Counted from the first letter of the stretch, positions 36,242 to 45,843 are shown. The stretch is DNA of 64,000 nucleotides from Campylobacter gracilis (GCF_001190745.1 NZ_CP012196.1:1922001-1986000), one strand, 5' to 3'. Numbers and translations: made by a program. The notes: generated by a model not told the origin, from the letters alone.

Positions 36242-36730
36242 TCAAATTTCGTAGCGATAAATTTTGCCGAAATTTTCATCCAGAGTGTAGCTAAACTCGC
36301 CGCCTGCGTAATAGATTGTCTCGCCGCTCTCCAGCTCGAAGCGCTGATAGACGCGCAGCACGACCTCGTTTTCGCTGATGCCTTGGACGTGGATAAAGAT
36401 ATCGCTCTTTCTGCCCGCGGTCATCGCCATCTGGTAGAGCTGATTAAATAGCGCGTATTCCGGATCTTTCTCGGCATCCTCTTGAGATAAAAAGCCCTCC
36501 AGCACGCCCAGCATCTCCGCGCGAAATTCCGTCCTGGCGCGCGCATAGGCGTTTTGGATATTTTCGATCTGGTTGGTATCGAGTAAATTTAAAAGCGAAT
36601 GTTTGCCCACGTAAAGCGTCGCGCTCGATGTGATTTTGCCATCCTTGTCGGTCACTAGTCGCAGAGCTTTCTCTACGCGCCACAAGGCCTCTTTTAGTTC
36701 GAGCCCGCTTTCAATTTCAATTTTCATCAT
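36242..36730 (-). CDS. Conserved-looking cytoplasmic protein of unknown function
   Basis: 161-162 residues, acidic, mixed alpha/beta, with no signal peptide or membrane segment. Two adjacent ATGs follow AAAGGATAT; spacing favours the second (36727). Sequence features such as RVEKALRLVTDKDGKITSSATLYVG and a C-terminal beta region ending FGKIYRYEI suggest a compact domain. I recognise no family. It sits 39 bases ahead of argO's stop on the same strand, not clearly in an operon with it. Confidence 0.65.
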   Translation of the reverse strand: MMKIEIESGLELKEALWRVEKALRLVTDKDGKITSSATLYVGKHSLLNLLDTNQIENIQNAYARARTEFRAEMLGVLEGFLSQEDAEKDPEYALFNQLYQMAMTAGRKSDIFIHVQGISENEVVLRVYQRFELESGETIYYAGGEFSYTLDENFGKIYRYEI

Positions 36731-36769
36731 ATATCCTTTATCAAGAGTGCGGAATTTTAGCGTGAAATT

Positions 36770-37399
36770 TTAAATTTTAAAGACAAACTTCGCGATCAGA
36801 TACGCCATATATAGCATCAAAACTCCCACTAGCGCGTCGATTATGCGCCACGCTCTGCTACTTGCAAAAAGCTTTGAAAGCGCCCGCGAGCCGTAGCCCA
36901 AGCCGAAAAACCATGCAAACGATACGAACATAACTCCCACGTAAAACCACGGCTTTTGGGCATCTGCGATCGTAGCGCCGAGTGAGCCCACGACCACGAC
37001 GGTGTCTAAATACGCGTGCGGATTTAGAAGCGTCACCGCGAGAGCCTTGGCTACGACGGGCGCCAGCGGGCTATTTGCCGAGTTTTGAATCTTGGCAAAA
37101 TGCGAGCCCTTATAGGCGCTAAAAAACGAGCTTAGCGCGTAGCAGAGCAGAAATATGATCCCGCCTATGCCTAAAATTTGGGTAAGAAGCGAGCCCTGCT
37201 TAAGAGCGCCGCCGATTAAAAATATCCCTACGGCCGTAAATACGGCATCGCTTAGCGCGCAAACCATGCAAACAGCCGCGACGTGGTTTTTCGCAAGGCC
37301 TTGGGAGATGACGAAGATATTTTGCGCGCCGATAGCAACGATGAGCGAGAGCATCAGCGCGGCTCCTTGCAAGAAAATTCCGATCGGTAAGGAGTTCAA
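36770..37399 (-). CDS. argO: LysE/ArgO-family amino acid exporter
   Basis: Exports basic amino acids such as arginine or lysine across the inner membrane. Six membrane helices; LSLIVAIGAQNIFVISQGL is the family's N-terminal signature, and ALAVTLLNPHAYLDTVVVVGSLG is the conserved NPxxYxD block. The frame stays open upstream to 37483, but that extension overlaps the preceding gene and is not LysE-like. I chose TTG at 37399: AGAGG lies 7 bases upstream and overlaps the stop of the previous gene, giving 209 residues, the normal length. The symbol reflects family, not proven substrate. Confidence 0.8.
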   Translation of the reverse strand: MNSLPIGIFLQGAALMLSLIVAIGAQNIFVISQGLAKNHVAAVCMVCALSDAVFTAVGIFLIGGALKQGSLLTQILGIGGIIFLLCYALSSFFSAYKGSHFAKIQNSANSPLAPVVAKALAVTLLNPHAYLDTVVVVGSLGATIADAQKPWFYVGVMFVSFAWFFGLGYGSRALSKLFASSRAWRIIDALVGVLMLYMAYLIAKFVFKI

Positions 37400-37409
37400 A
37401 GCCGCGCCT

Positions 37410-38321
37410 CTACTTATTTTTACTTTCGCAGGCGGAGTTTTGCATCGCGGTATCGACGGCATCATAGCTAGCCGCTGCCGCACTTTCAGGCGCAGCGTCA
37501 GGCTTGTTATCGTCCGCAGAAATTTTCGAGGCGGAATTCTCGGCGCCTATGAAATTTTCGCCTGCGCAGGCGCTATTTAAGGAAGCGGTACCATTCGGCG
37601 CGGCGGAGCTTTGTTCGTTTAAATTTGAAGCGCCCTTCAAATTCTGCGCGCCGTTTGAATCAGCGGCGCCATTAGAATTTTGTGCGATGGAATTCTGCAC
37701 GGCGTAGGAATTCTCCGCGCCTAAATTTTGTGCGCCGTAGGAATTTTGCGTATCGGAATTTTCATCGCGGAGGTTTTTAGCTTTAAAATTTTTACCGCTA
37801 CTCGCGCTTTTTTTAGAGCCCTTGGCGCCCTTGCGAGTTTTTGGAGCAGTTTGCTCTTCCTCAGGGCTTTGCGAAAGACCCGCTTTTTCGCGCAAAATTT
37901 TACTCAGCTCGTAGATCGAAATTTCAAACGAGCCCGGCAGTGTGGCCTCCGTGTCGCTGTAAAATCGCAAAAAATTAAAGCGGTCCTGCGCCTGCGGCGC
38001 TTTTTTGAATACAAAATTTAAAAGCTCCGTTTTGTTTCTGCCCGCGACGAAGGTTTTTGTGCCTAAATTTGCTATATCTTTATATTCGAAGCTCTCGGAA
38101 TTTGCCCCGCGCACGATCGTAAAAGCATCCTCGCCGATCTGCAAATAATTTTTCGCGCCGAGTCTGAGCGCGCAAAAAAACGCGCAAAATGCCGCCACTA
38201 CGGAAGCAAAAAGCGCCGCGCCGCCAAAGCCCGCGTGGTAGCAATATCCGCTAGCGAGCGCCAAAATCGTCGATCCCGCCAGCGTCATCGCTACGGGCTT
38301 TTTATTCTCTTTTACTATCAT
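37410..38321 (-). CDS. Membrane protein with PH-like domain and Asn/Ser-rich repetitive tail
   Basis: Unknown function, 303 residues. Two hydrophobic helices (about 12-55) precede a beta-rich region resembling bacterial PH domains (LQIGEDAFTIVRGANSESFEYKDIANLGTKTFVAGRNKTELLNFVF). From about residue 160 the chain is low-complexity: basic KKSASSGKNFKAK, then repeats of the type xAQNSxGAxN. The DNA of the tail has AATT cores at 37676, 37691, 37709, 37724, 37742 and 37757, spaced 15 or 18 bases. Its start overlaps the lipoprotein gene's end by 4 bases. It forms an operon with that gene and argO. Confidence 0.6.
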   Translation of the reverse strand: MIVKENKKPVAMTLAGSTILALASGYCYHAGFGGAALFASVVAAFCAFFCALRLGAKNYLQIGEDAFTIVRGANSESFEYKDIANLGTKTFVAGRNKTELLNFVFKKAPQAQDRFNFLRFYSDTEATLPGSFEISIYELSKILREKAGLSQSPEEEQTAPKTRKGAKGSKKSASSGKNFKAKNLRDENSDTQNSYGAQNLGAENSYAVQNSIAQNSNGAADSNGAQNLKGASNLNEQSSAAPNGTASLNSACAGENFIGAENSASKISADDNKPDAAPESAAAASYDAVDTAMQNSACESKNK

Positions 38322-38935
38322 CTTCCCTGCTTAATCAGTTGTCTTATATATTCGTAAATTTTAAAATTTAGCGCATCCATTACCGAGTCTTTAGAGCCCG
38401 GATTTTTGATGCTTTGGTAGTTAAGGTTCGTTACGTAATCCTTCCACGCGCCCTTGTTTTTAACGCTTATGTAGAGGCTAATCTGCGAGTCGTAGAAGTA
38501 GTCTCTGTAATAATCGTCGTCGTCCCAAGGATCATAACCAAACGGCATTCCCCAGCCTACGCCCACGCCAGTATATCTATAATACCTGCCAAAGCCCATA
38601 CCGAAGCTAAATCTCGGATTATCCCACGATCTGCGCGAAAAATCCGCCTTGCGAAAGTAGTTGAGATTGCCGCCGATTTGGACGTTCGCCGCGCCTTTAT
38701 TTACGACTTTAAATCCGTCCGCACGCAGATGCTGGATCACTACTTGGGTTAAATTTGAATCCGTCGTAGAGGTATTGGTGAAATTTACGCTTATGAGCTT
38801 ATCCTGCGGAAATTCCATAATGTGAAGCGGCTCGGAAGTGCGCACGATACCGCTATTTACGGGCACGTTTTTAGAGCAGCCCGTAAAAATCAAAAACGCC
38901 GAAATGACCAAAAAAAGTGAAATTTTATTTTTCAA
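38318..38935 (-). CDS. Lipoprotein of unknown function
   Basis: 205 residues with lipobox FTGC (Cys20). The mature part has an N-terminal beta segment (DKLISVNFTNTSTTDSNLTQVV) and an aromatic, Gly- and Asp-rich middle (GFGRYYRYTGVGVGWGMPFG, then DPWDDDDYYRDYFYD). Overall it resembles DUF4136-type envelope lipoproteins, but I am not certain. The acidic DDDD stretch might bind cations, which is speculation. First gene of an operon with the PH-like protein and argO. Confidence 0.6.
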   Translation of the reverse strand: MKNKISLFLVISAFLIFTGCSKNVPVNSGIVRTSEPLHIMEFPQDKLISVNFTNTSTTDSNLTQVVIQHLRADGFKVVNKGAANVQIGGNLNYFRKADFSRRSWDNPRFSFGMGFGRYYRYTGVGVGWGMPFGYDPWDDDDYYRDYFYDSQISLYISVKNKGAWKDYVTNLNYQSIKNPGSKDSVMDALNFKIYEYIRQLIKQGR

Positions 38936-39176
38936 GACGGATCCTTTCGCTTAAGATTTCAAATCCTAAATTTGAGTGATTGTAGCATAAATTTAAAATT
39001 TTAATGTCAGTAAGGAGTGATTTTTTGAAATAATATAACGATCGATACGCAGGAGCGGAGATTTTCAAATAAAATTTCGCGCCGAGCGACCGCTAAATTT
39101 AAAGCCGTCGCTCGGTTGAAATTTCTGCGAAAAGAGACGGAATTTTAAAACCGGAGGAGTTTAAAATTCCACAATC

Positions 39177-39734
39177 TTATAGGCTCACGCCGCGCGTAAG
39201 TACGCGCTTGCGATAAACCTCCGAAACTCTGCTCGCGTCGCCCACGATTAGAGCGTTCGTGCAACAGATCGCCGCGCACATCGGAACCTTGCCCTCTGCG
39301 ATGCGGTTTTGACCGTATTTATGCAGTTCCTCGTGCGAAAACGTAGGCTCCGGTCCACCCGCGCACATAGTGCACTTATCCATCGCGCCTTTGATACCGA
39401 AAGCTCCGTCTCTAGGGAATTGCGGAGCACCGAACGGACACGCGTAGAGGCAGTATCCGCAGCCGATACATTTATCTTTGTCGTGTAAAACGACGCCGTC
39501 GGTTCTGATATAGAAGCATTGAACCGGACAAACCTGCGCGCAAGGCGCATCGGTGCAGTGTTGGCAAGCGATAGAGCTTGAAACCTCCTGCCCCTCTATG
39601 CCCTCGTTTAAAGTGATAACCTTGCGCCTATTGATCTGCACGGGAACCTCGTGCGCCGAGCTGCAGGCTACCTGGCAACCATAGCAAGCGATGCAACGCT
39701 CGACATCGACGTAAAATTTTAATCTTGCCGGCAT
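39177..39734 (-). CDS. fdhB: Formate dehydrogenase iron-sulfur subunit
   Basis: Electron-transfer subunit of periplasmic formate dehydrogenase, 185 residues. Four cysteine clusters for 4Fe-4S centres are visible: CIACYGCQVACSSAHEVP, CQHCTDAPCAQVCP, CIGCGYCLYACPFGAP, and CTMC followed by a later CAAICC. It lies 9 bases after fdhA. No cytochrome b subunit (fdhC) or fdhD follows; the next gene on this strand is an unrelated lipoprotein after a 241-base gap. Confidence 0.93.
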   Translation of the reverse strand: MPARLKFYVDVERCIACYGCQVACSSAHEVPVQINRRKVITLNEGIEGQEVSSSIACQHCTDAPCAQVCPVQCFYIRTDGVVLHDKDKCIGCGYCLYACPFGAPQFPRDGAFGIKGAMDKCTMCAGGPEPTFSHEELHKYGQNRIAEGKVPMCAAICCTNALIVGDASRVSEVYRKRVLTRGVSL

Positions 39735-39743
39735 TTTATCTCC

Positions 39744-42665
39744 TTATGCTCTTTCTAGTCTGCAAAGACCGGCGTTAAATTCCGAAATTTGCGTATTTAT
39801 GTCAAAGCCGTAATTGGTAATCGTATTTGAGCTCTCGCCTCTGATATATGGCTTAGTACCCTCAGGATAGCGCTCGCTTAGATCCTCGCCCTGGAAAATT
39901 CCCGCGAAGTTATACGGCATAACAATACGATCAGGCGTAACGGCGTGCGAATAGATGCACTTGACTTTGATCTTCGTGCCTTGCGGCGAATGAATCCACA
40001 TCATCTCACCATCTTTGATACCTTTATCAGCGGCAAGCTTAGGATTTACGTGCGCAAACATCTCCGGAGTAATCGCCGAAAGATACTTGCTCGTGCGCTC
40101 GATCATACCTGCACCGCTTAAATTTACGAGCCTTAGCGAGCTCACGATAGTAGGGAAATCCTTGCTCCAATCCTGCTTTTTCTGCTCGGAGATAAATCTC
40201 GTAAAGACGCGGAAATTTCGTTTTTGATCCGCAAAGGTCGGATATTTCTCCACCAAATCCCATCTAGGCGAGTGGATCGGCTCGCGATGCTTTGGAATTT
40301 GATCCGCAAACTGCCAAACCTTCGCTCTTGCTCTTGCGTTTCCGCAAGGACAAATTCCAAACTCGCGACATTTCTTAGCGATAATGCCACTATAATCTGT
40401 GCTCCACGTAGGCCCCATCTTGGTTTTTTCATCCTCGCTTAGCGTGATGCCTAAAACCTGTTCGATATTTGCCTTGGTAATCTCCGCATGACCGCCTGAA
40501 ATTTTTGATCCCGGAAGAGTAATGCTCTCGTCGGCTAGCTGCGAAACGCCGTCGTGCTCTAAGCCAAAGCGGTTTCTAAATCCCATACCGCCGTCAGCAT
40601 AAGGCTTAGTTACGTCGTAAAGGATCGGCGTGCCCGGGTGTTGCGTATCCCAGCAAGGCCATGGAAGTCCGTAGTATTCGCCCTCGACCTCGCCGCCTAT
40701 GCCGCGCAAAGTATCGGGATCAAATAGATGCCAGTTTTTCTGCTGTCTACGAAATCTAGCTGCGGTGCGTCCGTTATTTCCAATACTTTGAGTATTGCGT
40801 GCAATCTCATCGGTAGCGTCGTCAGGCCAAACAAAATCGTCTTTAACCTGCTTAAGCTCGCCGTCAACGATGCCCATCTTCATGCCGCGAACATATTCGT
40901 CGTAAAAGCCGAATTTTTTCGCGAATAAAAACATTACTTCTTGATCCTCTTTGCTCTCAAATAGCGGCTTAACGATCTGAGTTCTCCACTGGCCGCTGCG
41001 GTTTGTAGCGCTTAGATGACCTTCGCTCTCAAACTGCGTAGCTACCGGCAAAACATAAATTCCATCCGGTCTATCGTTTAGAATCGCCACTTCGTTTAAG
41101 AACGGCTCAGCGACTACCAGCATATCGATCTTGCCTAATGCTTCTTGAGTCTCTCGAACGTGCGCCATAGAAGTAATTCCTGTGCCTTGCACCCAAAGGA
41201 CGCGGACGTTGCCACTACTTAAAACGGGCTCGTTTTTCAAAACGCCCTGCCACCATTTAGATAGCGAAAAGCCCTTTTCATTGCGCCAATTTATCACATC
41301 TTGCTCGATGCTCGGATCGTAGTGAAAATACTCGGTAAAATTCGTACCAGGCACTTTTTCACCCTGCTTTTCGTGCGGCTGCTTAGTAGAGACGGCAAAT
41401 CTTTTAATAAACTGTTCGTAATCTACGCCCCAGCCCTTGCAGAAGTGCTTCCAAGCGTTATCGGCTAGCCCGTAATACGCAGGCAAGCTATCGGAGAGAT
41501 TGCACATATCGGTAGCGCCCTGAACATTATCATGGCCTCTAAGGATGTTGCAGCCGCCGCCCGGCTTGCCCATATTGCCTAGTATGAGCTGCAAAAGAGC
41601 CAAAATTCTAGTATTTGAACTTCCGATCGAGTGCTGCGTGATACCGAGCGCCCAGCATAAAGTAGCGGGCTTTGTGGTAGCAAACATCCTCGTAAATTCT
41701 ATCAGTTCCTCTTCCTTGCAACCGGTGACATTGGCTACCTCTTTAGGATCCCACTTCTCAGCTTCCGCCTTGATCTCATCTACAGCGTAGGTTCTGGTTT
41801 TTATTAGCTCTTTGTCCTCCCAGCCGTTTTTGAAGATTAGATGCAGCATTCCGTACACAAACGCTATATCAGTTCCCGGACGAATTCTAATATACATATC
41901 GGCCTTAGCCGCAGTTCTAGTAAAATTTGGATCGACGACGACGATTTTCGCACCGTTTCTATCGCGAGCCTGAAGAGCATGCTTCATAGCTCCCACTGGA
42001 TTTGCAACCGCGGAATTCGCACCTATAAAAAGGATCATTTTAGAATTTTTCGCCATATCTCCTACGTGATTTGTCATAGCTCCATAACCCCAAGTATTCG
42101 CCACACCGGCGACTGTTGCGCTATGTCAAATTCTAGCTACGTGGTCGTTGCTGTTCGTACCCCAAAAGGCTGCAAATTTTCTAAAATAATATGCCTGCTC
42201 GTTGCAAAATTTAGCCGAACCCAGAAATACCACACTATCTGGACCGTCCTCTTTGCGGACTTGAAGCATTTTATCGCCGATTTCGTTAACGGCTTGCTCC
42301 CAACTGATGCGCTCCCACTTGCCGCCAACCTTTTTGAGCGGATATTTAAGACGCATTTTAGATTTGGTTAGATCGATTTGATCGATTCCTTTACAGCAGT
42401 GACTGCCTTGCGAGATCGGGTGATCTACTGCCATATCTTGGCGAATCCAGGTATTGGTGCTCTCATCCACTTGAGCCTCGATACCGCAGCCTACGGAACA
42501 GATCGAACATATCGTTCGCTTCATAACGGAACCTGGAAATGGGTTTTTGATCTCTTGCTCAGTAGCGGCTCTTAGCGTATTATTTTCGCCAAATGCAGCT
42601 ACGCTGCTCGCTCCTAAAGCGGCGAGTTTCAAAAACGATCTCCTTCCGATCGCATTCTCACTCAT
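39744..42665 (-). CDS. fdhA: Selenocysteine-containing formate dehydrogenase catalytic subunit (TGA read as Sec180)
   Basis: Oxidises formate to CO2 in the periplasm using a molybdenum or tungsten bis-MGD cofactor. The frame is split by TGA at 42126-42128. Joined, it reads NDHVARI-U-HSATVAGVANTWG, the conserved Sec position of Fdh-N/H-type enzymes, and gives 973 residues, full length. The start MSENAIGRRSFLKLAALGAS is a Tat signal with twin arginines. CSICSVGCGIEAQVDES and GSHCCKG provide the N-terminal 4Fe-4S cluster. A SECIS hairpin follows the TGA, and selA/selB are nearby. The downstream half has normal molybdopterin dinucleotide-binding motifs (NYGFDI, RGESSNT). Confidence 0.95.
42099..42111 (-). 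promoter_or_regulatory. Bacterial SECIS hairpin of fdhA
   Basis: Stem CGCC/GGCG with loop GGTGT, extended by a T-A pair after one more base on each side. The loop is 18 bases past the end of the TGA, matching the position of the E. coli fdhF loop GGUCU. It is the SelB-binding signal by position and loop composition. Confidence 0.75.
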
Positions 42666-42675
42666 GAAAATTCTC

Positions 42676-42873
42676 CTAGTAAGCTACTTTATAGTATTTT
42701 TTCCACGCTTCACTCTCCCAGTAAAGCACCTCTTTTTTCGGTGATTTGCCACGAACGGTATCGCCATAATCCTGCTCGCTTTTTGCTAGAGCCTGAGACG
42801 CGGCAACGCCCACGGCACCTACCGCGCCGATTTTTAGAGATTTTTTAAGAAAATCCCTGCGTTTGTTCTCCAT
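42676..42873 (-). CDS. Small Tat-exported protein of the formate dehydrogenase operon
   Basis: 65 residues with a twin-arginine signal (MENKRRDFLKKSLKIGAVGA, cleavage near ALA). The short mature tail is charged and aromatic (VLYWESEAWKKYYKVAY). Similar small proteins precede fdhA in other campylobacters (Cj1513c-type); their role is unknown but may be a small subunit or maturation factor. The stop lies 10 bases before the fdhA ATG. Confidence 0.85.
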   Translation of the reverse strand: MENKRRDFLKKSLKIGAVGAVGVAASQALAKSEQDYGDTVRGKSPKKEVLYWESEAWKKYYKVAY

Positions 42874-42947
42874 GGTTTTCCTTTGTGAAGAAATCGCTTT
42901 AAATCTTTTATTGTAGTAACGCCTGCTACAGGATTTAAATCTAATGA

Positions 42948-42953
42948 ATTATA
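42948..42953 (-). promoter_or_regulatory. -10 element upstream of the Tat protein-fdhA-fdhB genes
   Basis: Perfect TATAAT on the minus strand (context TTTTCGTTATAATTCATT), 75 bases before the ATG of the small Tat protein, inside a 250-base gap after the chaperone gene. It suggests that the structural genes can be transcribed separately from the upstream ferredoxin and chaperone genes. Confidence 0.55.
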
Positions 42954-43125
42954 ACGAAAAGGCAGTGAGATGGAAATTAAATTTTAAGTTACTTTTTAAA
43001 TTTTATTTAAAATTCAAAATATAAAGTTCTAACTAAAAAACTACTCGCAAAACTCGAGCTTGCAAGTTTAAAATTTAACCGAAATTCTACTTTTGCGTTA
43101 AGATTTCCGTTAAAAATTTTATTTA

Positions 43126-43995
43126 TCAATCCAGATCAAAAATATCTTCCGGATTGGTAAATTTATTTTGATAGCCGCCTTTTTTGATCGCTTCTTTAAC
43201 GACGCTACGATCTTTCTTTTGCGGAGCAGCTATAGCTAAAAGCGAGCGTTCTAGCGCAAAAAAGCTTCTCATTAATGCGCCTAATGATTTGAAAAAATCC
43301 GCCCGCACATGCCCACACAAAAGCTCGCTAAACTCATCCACAAAGCTATTGGTAACATTCGTAAAAAGCTCTAACGCCAGCGCTTCACCGTCTTGCGCGC
43401 CGACGAAATTTTTAGCGTATTGCGAATTCGCAGCATTTTTGCCGTCCTGCGAGTCCGTAAAATTTTTACTATTCTGCAAACCTGCAGAATTTTTTCCGTC
43501 TTGCGCCGTCAAGCTCGCGCTATTCGTAAAATTTTGCTCGTTTATCACGGAATTTTGTCCGTTTAAAACCGCGCTGTGTTTTGCAGCCGCGTCGCGCAGC
43601 AGAGTCGAATGCAGGTAAAAAATAAATCCCACATAGTCCTCGCACTCTTTGCAAAGCTCCATATTGCGGCGAAATTTACTCTTTTTTAGCACGTCGATTA
43701 CCGCGACACGCATACGTCCATCGTCGCGTCCCTCGTCGTAGAAGCTCGCACTCATCGGCACGTTGGCGTATGAAAAATCAAAAAGCACGGAGTTTTGCTC
43801 GCTTTTAAACGCTGCAAAATCGAATTTCGCCAAATTTTGAAATTCCGCCTCATCGCTAGGCACAATGGGCGAGCTGCGTAAAAACTCCAGCTGCTCCTTC
43901 CAGCGCTTAAATTTCGCATCCGTTTCATAGAAAAAAAACGGAATTGCAAAAAATTCGTAGTAGTAGCTTCTTGCTTGAAGTAGATTCGCATCCAT
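43126..43995 (-). CDS. TorD/DmsD-family chaperone for formate dehydrogenase, with repetitive insert
   Basis: Cytoplasmic proofreading chaperone, probably for FdhA's Tat signal and cofactor loading. The fold signature is an all-helical chain with YYYEFFAIPFFFYETD near the start, SASFYDEGRDDGRMRV (the YxPxxxxD-type motif region of this family), and FVDEFSELLCGHVRADFFKSLGALM. Residues about 132-208 are an insert with low-complexity NSxx(N)F repeats (NGQNSVINEQNFTNS). AATT cores in that insert (43407, 43425, 43461, 43488, 43530, 43551) are all multiples of three apart. The stop overlaps the ferredoxin gene by 1 base. Equivalent to Cj1514c-type genes. Confidence 0.75.
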   Translation of the reverse strand: MDANLLQARSYYYEFFAIPFFFYETDAKFKRWKEQLEFLRSSPIVPSDEAEFQNLAKFDFAAFKSEQNSVLFDFSYANVPMSASFYDEGRDDGRMRVAVIDVLKKSKFRRNMELCKECEDYVGFIFYLHSTLLRDAAAKHSAVLNGQNSVINEQNFTNSASLTAQDGKNSAGLQNSKNFTDSQDGKNAANSQYAKNFVGAQDGEALALELFTNVTNSFVDEFSELLCGHVRADFFKSLGALMRSFFALERSLLAIAAPQKKDRSVVKEAIKKGGYQNKFTNPEDIFDLD

Positions 43996-45677
43996 TACAT
44001 TGCCCCTTTTCTAGCATCTTCTATCTGCTTTTTTATCATTATTTTCGCCTTGCAATCGCCGCAGCAAAAAAGAGTCTTCATCTTTTCAGGCTCGTTTGCA
44101 AAATGCGCGCCCATCATCTCCGCGATCTTCATCACGGCTTTGCTCGTCGCAAATTCCTTGCCGCATTCGATGCACTTAAAAAGCTCGTCTTTGGCTAGCA
44201 TTTTGTAATTAAAAAATCCAGACTCAAGCTCCACGCCACAAGGCTGAAGCTCGATCGTATCCTTTTCGGCGCAGCTTAGCACGCAGTAGTTGCACGTCGT
44301 GCAAAGCGAAGCGTTGAGCTTAATCGAATTGTCGCTGTTATCGGCATACAGCGCGCCGGTATTACAGGCACCCACGCAGCTAAGGCATAGCGTGCAGCTT
44401 GCTTCGTTTATACTTACTTTGCCAAATTTTAGTAACTCTCCGCTTTTTACGACGCCGAAGCTACCATCGCCAACCATCGCGCTTACGCGTTTGGAAAAAA
44501 TTTCTTTTTTGCTAAGGCCCTGATCGTTTAAACTAAACGCCCACGGCTGAGAGCTTTGCGCCCACTTTAGCGCCTCTTGCAGCTCGGCTAAATTTCGCGC
44601 TAAAAATACCGCGTCCTTGCCGTAGATCGCGCGCGAAATTCCATTGATAAGCTCCGCCGCCTCGCGCGTACCCTCGCCCACGTCTGCGCCGTAAACGATC
44701 ACACTCGAGCCGCTTTCTTGCATCGCGCTTAGCAAATTTACCTCATCTATTTGCTTGCTTCCAAAAATTCCAAACGGTAGCACGCCGCACGGAAGCTGCA
44801 CTGCGGGTGCAGACTCGATTTCGCTCTCTGCGATGAGAAGCGGAATTTTGCCTGCATAGAGCTTTGCGATCTCGCCAAATACGCTTTGGGGCAGCTTGGC
44901 AAATTTCAGCGCGCCGCTAGGGCAGACGCTCACGCACGCGCCGCAACCGATGCAATCGATGTACGAAAATACTAGCTCGCGCTTTTCGTCATTTTTCAAA
45001 ATCGCCACTGTGGGGCAAACCTCTACGCACGGCGCTCGCAGCTCATTTCGCCTGCCGTGATATTGACAGATCGCGGGATCGAAGATCGTGGAATTCTTAT
45101 AATGATAAACCGGGCTTTTGGAATTTAAAATTTCTAAAATTTCATCGTCTTTTAGCCCCGAGATCTCGTAGCAGCCGCTTTGTCGCAGTTGATAGGGCGC
45201 TGCGCCGCTAATCAAGAAAAAATCTGCCTCGGTCTCAACCTCATCTCGCTCGCTTAAAATCGTAACCGCAAGATCGCCAATCTCGCCATAGACGAACTTA
45301 ATCTCGGCCCTGCTTAACGCGATCACCTTAAATCCATGCTGCTTAAGTAGCCTCACAAGCTCCTCTCGCGGCTCATCACAGGCAAGAATCACGTTTTTGC
45401 CGACGGGCTTTTGATAGTCGCTATCTAGCGCGCCGTCGAAGGCTGCGGCGGCGGCTTCGTATAAAATATCTACGTTTTGCGCGATTAATAGCGGCTCGTC
45501 TTTGGTATTTGCGATATAAAAATTTATCTGCGGCGCGTAAATTTGAGCCTTTAATTTAGGCGAGTTGGCGACGATAAATTCCTCGTTTTTCGCCCCCTCT
45601 TCATCGCCGCAAATTTCGATATCGTCGCTTAAGACGACATCTTTTAGCCCCGCGGCGTAAAATCCATGTTCTTTCAT
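43995..45677 (-). CDS. Multi-cluster 4Fe-4S ferredoxin protein of the formate dehydrogenase operon
   Basis: Cytoplasmic iron-sulfur protein of 560 residues; this type of gene heads fdh operons in campylobacters. Clusters appear as CQYHGRRNELRAPCVEVCP, CIGCGACVSVCP, CTLCLSCVGACN and CTTCNYCVLSCA. The C-terminus has CxxC pairs (FKCIECGKEF, FCCGDCKAK), possibly a zinc site. A central region (about 270-390) resembles the hydrogenase/heterodisulfide delta-like segment with a C-x-x-L context. Role unproven: electron transfer or FDH maturation. It is divergent from selA. Confidence 0.78.
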   Translation of the reverse strand: MKEHGFYAAGLKDVVLSDDIEICGDEEGAKNEEFIVANSPKLKAQIYAPQINFYIANTKDEPLLIAQNVDILYEAAAAAFDGALDSDYQKPVGKNVILACDEPREELVRLLKQHGFKVIALSRAEIKFVYGEIGDLAVTILSERDEVETEADFFLISGAAPYQLRQSGCYEISGLKDDEILEILNSKSPVYHYKNSTIFDPAICQYHGRRNELRAPCVEVCPTVAILKNDEKRELVFSYIDCIGCGACVSVCPSGALKFAKLPQSVFGEIAKLYAGKIPLLIAESEIESAPAVQLPCGVLPFGIFGSKQIDEVNLLSAMQESGSSVIVYGADVGEGTREAAELINGISRAIYGKDAVFLARNLAELQEALKWAQSSQPWAFSLNDQGLSKKEIFSKRVSAMVGDGSFGVVKSGELLKFGKVSINEASCTLCLSCVGACNTGALYADNSDNSIKLNASLCTTCNYCVLSCAEKDTIELQPCGVELESGFFNYKMLAKDELFKCIECGKEFATSKAVMKIAEMMGAHFANEPEKMKTLFCCGDCKAKIMIKKQIEDARKGAM

Positions 45678-45808
45678 AATCTATCCTAAATTGATAATTA
45701 GGCGGGTTTTACTCTTATTTTCTAAACAGCTTTTAAATTCTGCACTTAAAGTAAATCGAATTTAAATTAATAATTCTATAGATAAAGCAAAATCAAAGCT
45801 TTAAATGA

Positions 45809-45814
45809 TAAAAT
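45809..45814 (+). promoter_or_regulatory. -10 element for selA
   Basis: TAAAAT in an AT-rich divergent spacer between the fdh ferredoxin and selA, 29 bases ahead of the ATG. The ribosome site is weak (AAGG or GGGGT). Divergent placement suggests joint control of FDH and Sec insertion. Confidence 0.4.
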
Positions 45815-45843
45815 CGCCTAAATTTTAAGGCATCGGGGTCGCA

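Noticed and set aside
36770-37483. Longer N-terminus for ArgO
   Set aside because: The extension overlaps the upstream gene and is not LysE-like; TTG 37399 has a proper ribosome site.
39744-42665. Two separate formate dehydrogenase ORFs
   Set aside because: The break is a TGA at the conserved Sec position with a SECIS hairpin; it is one gene.
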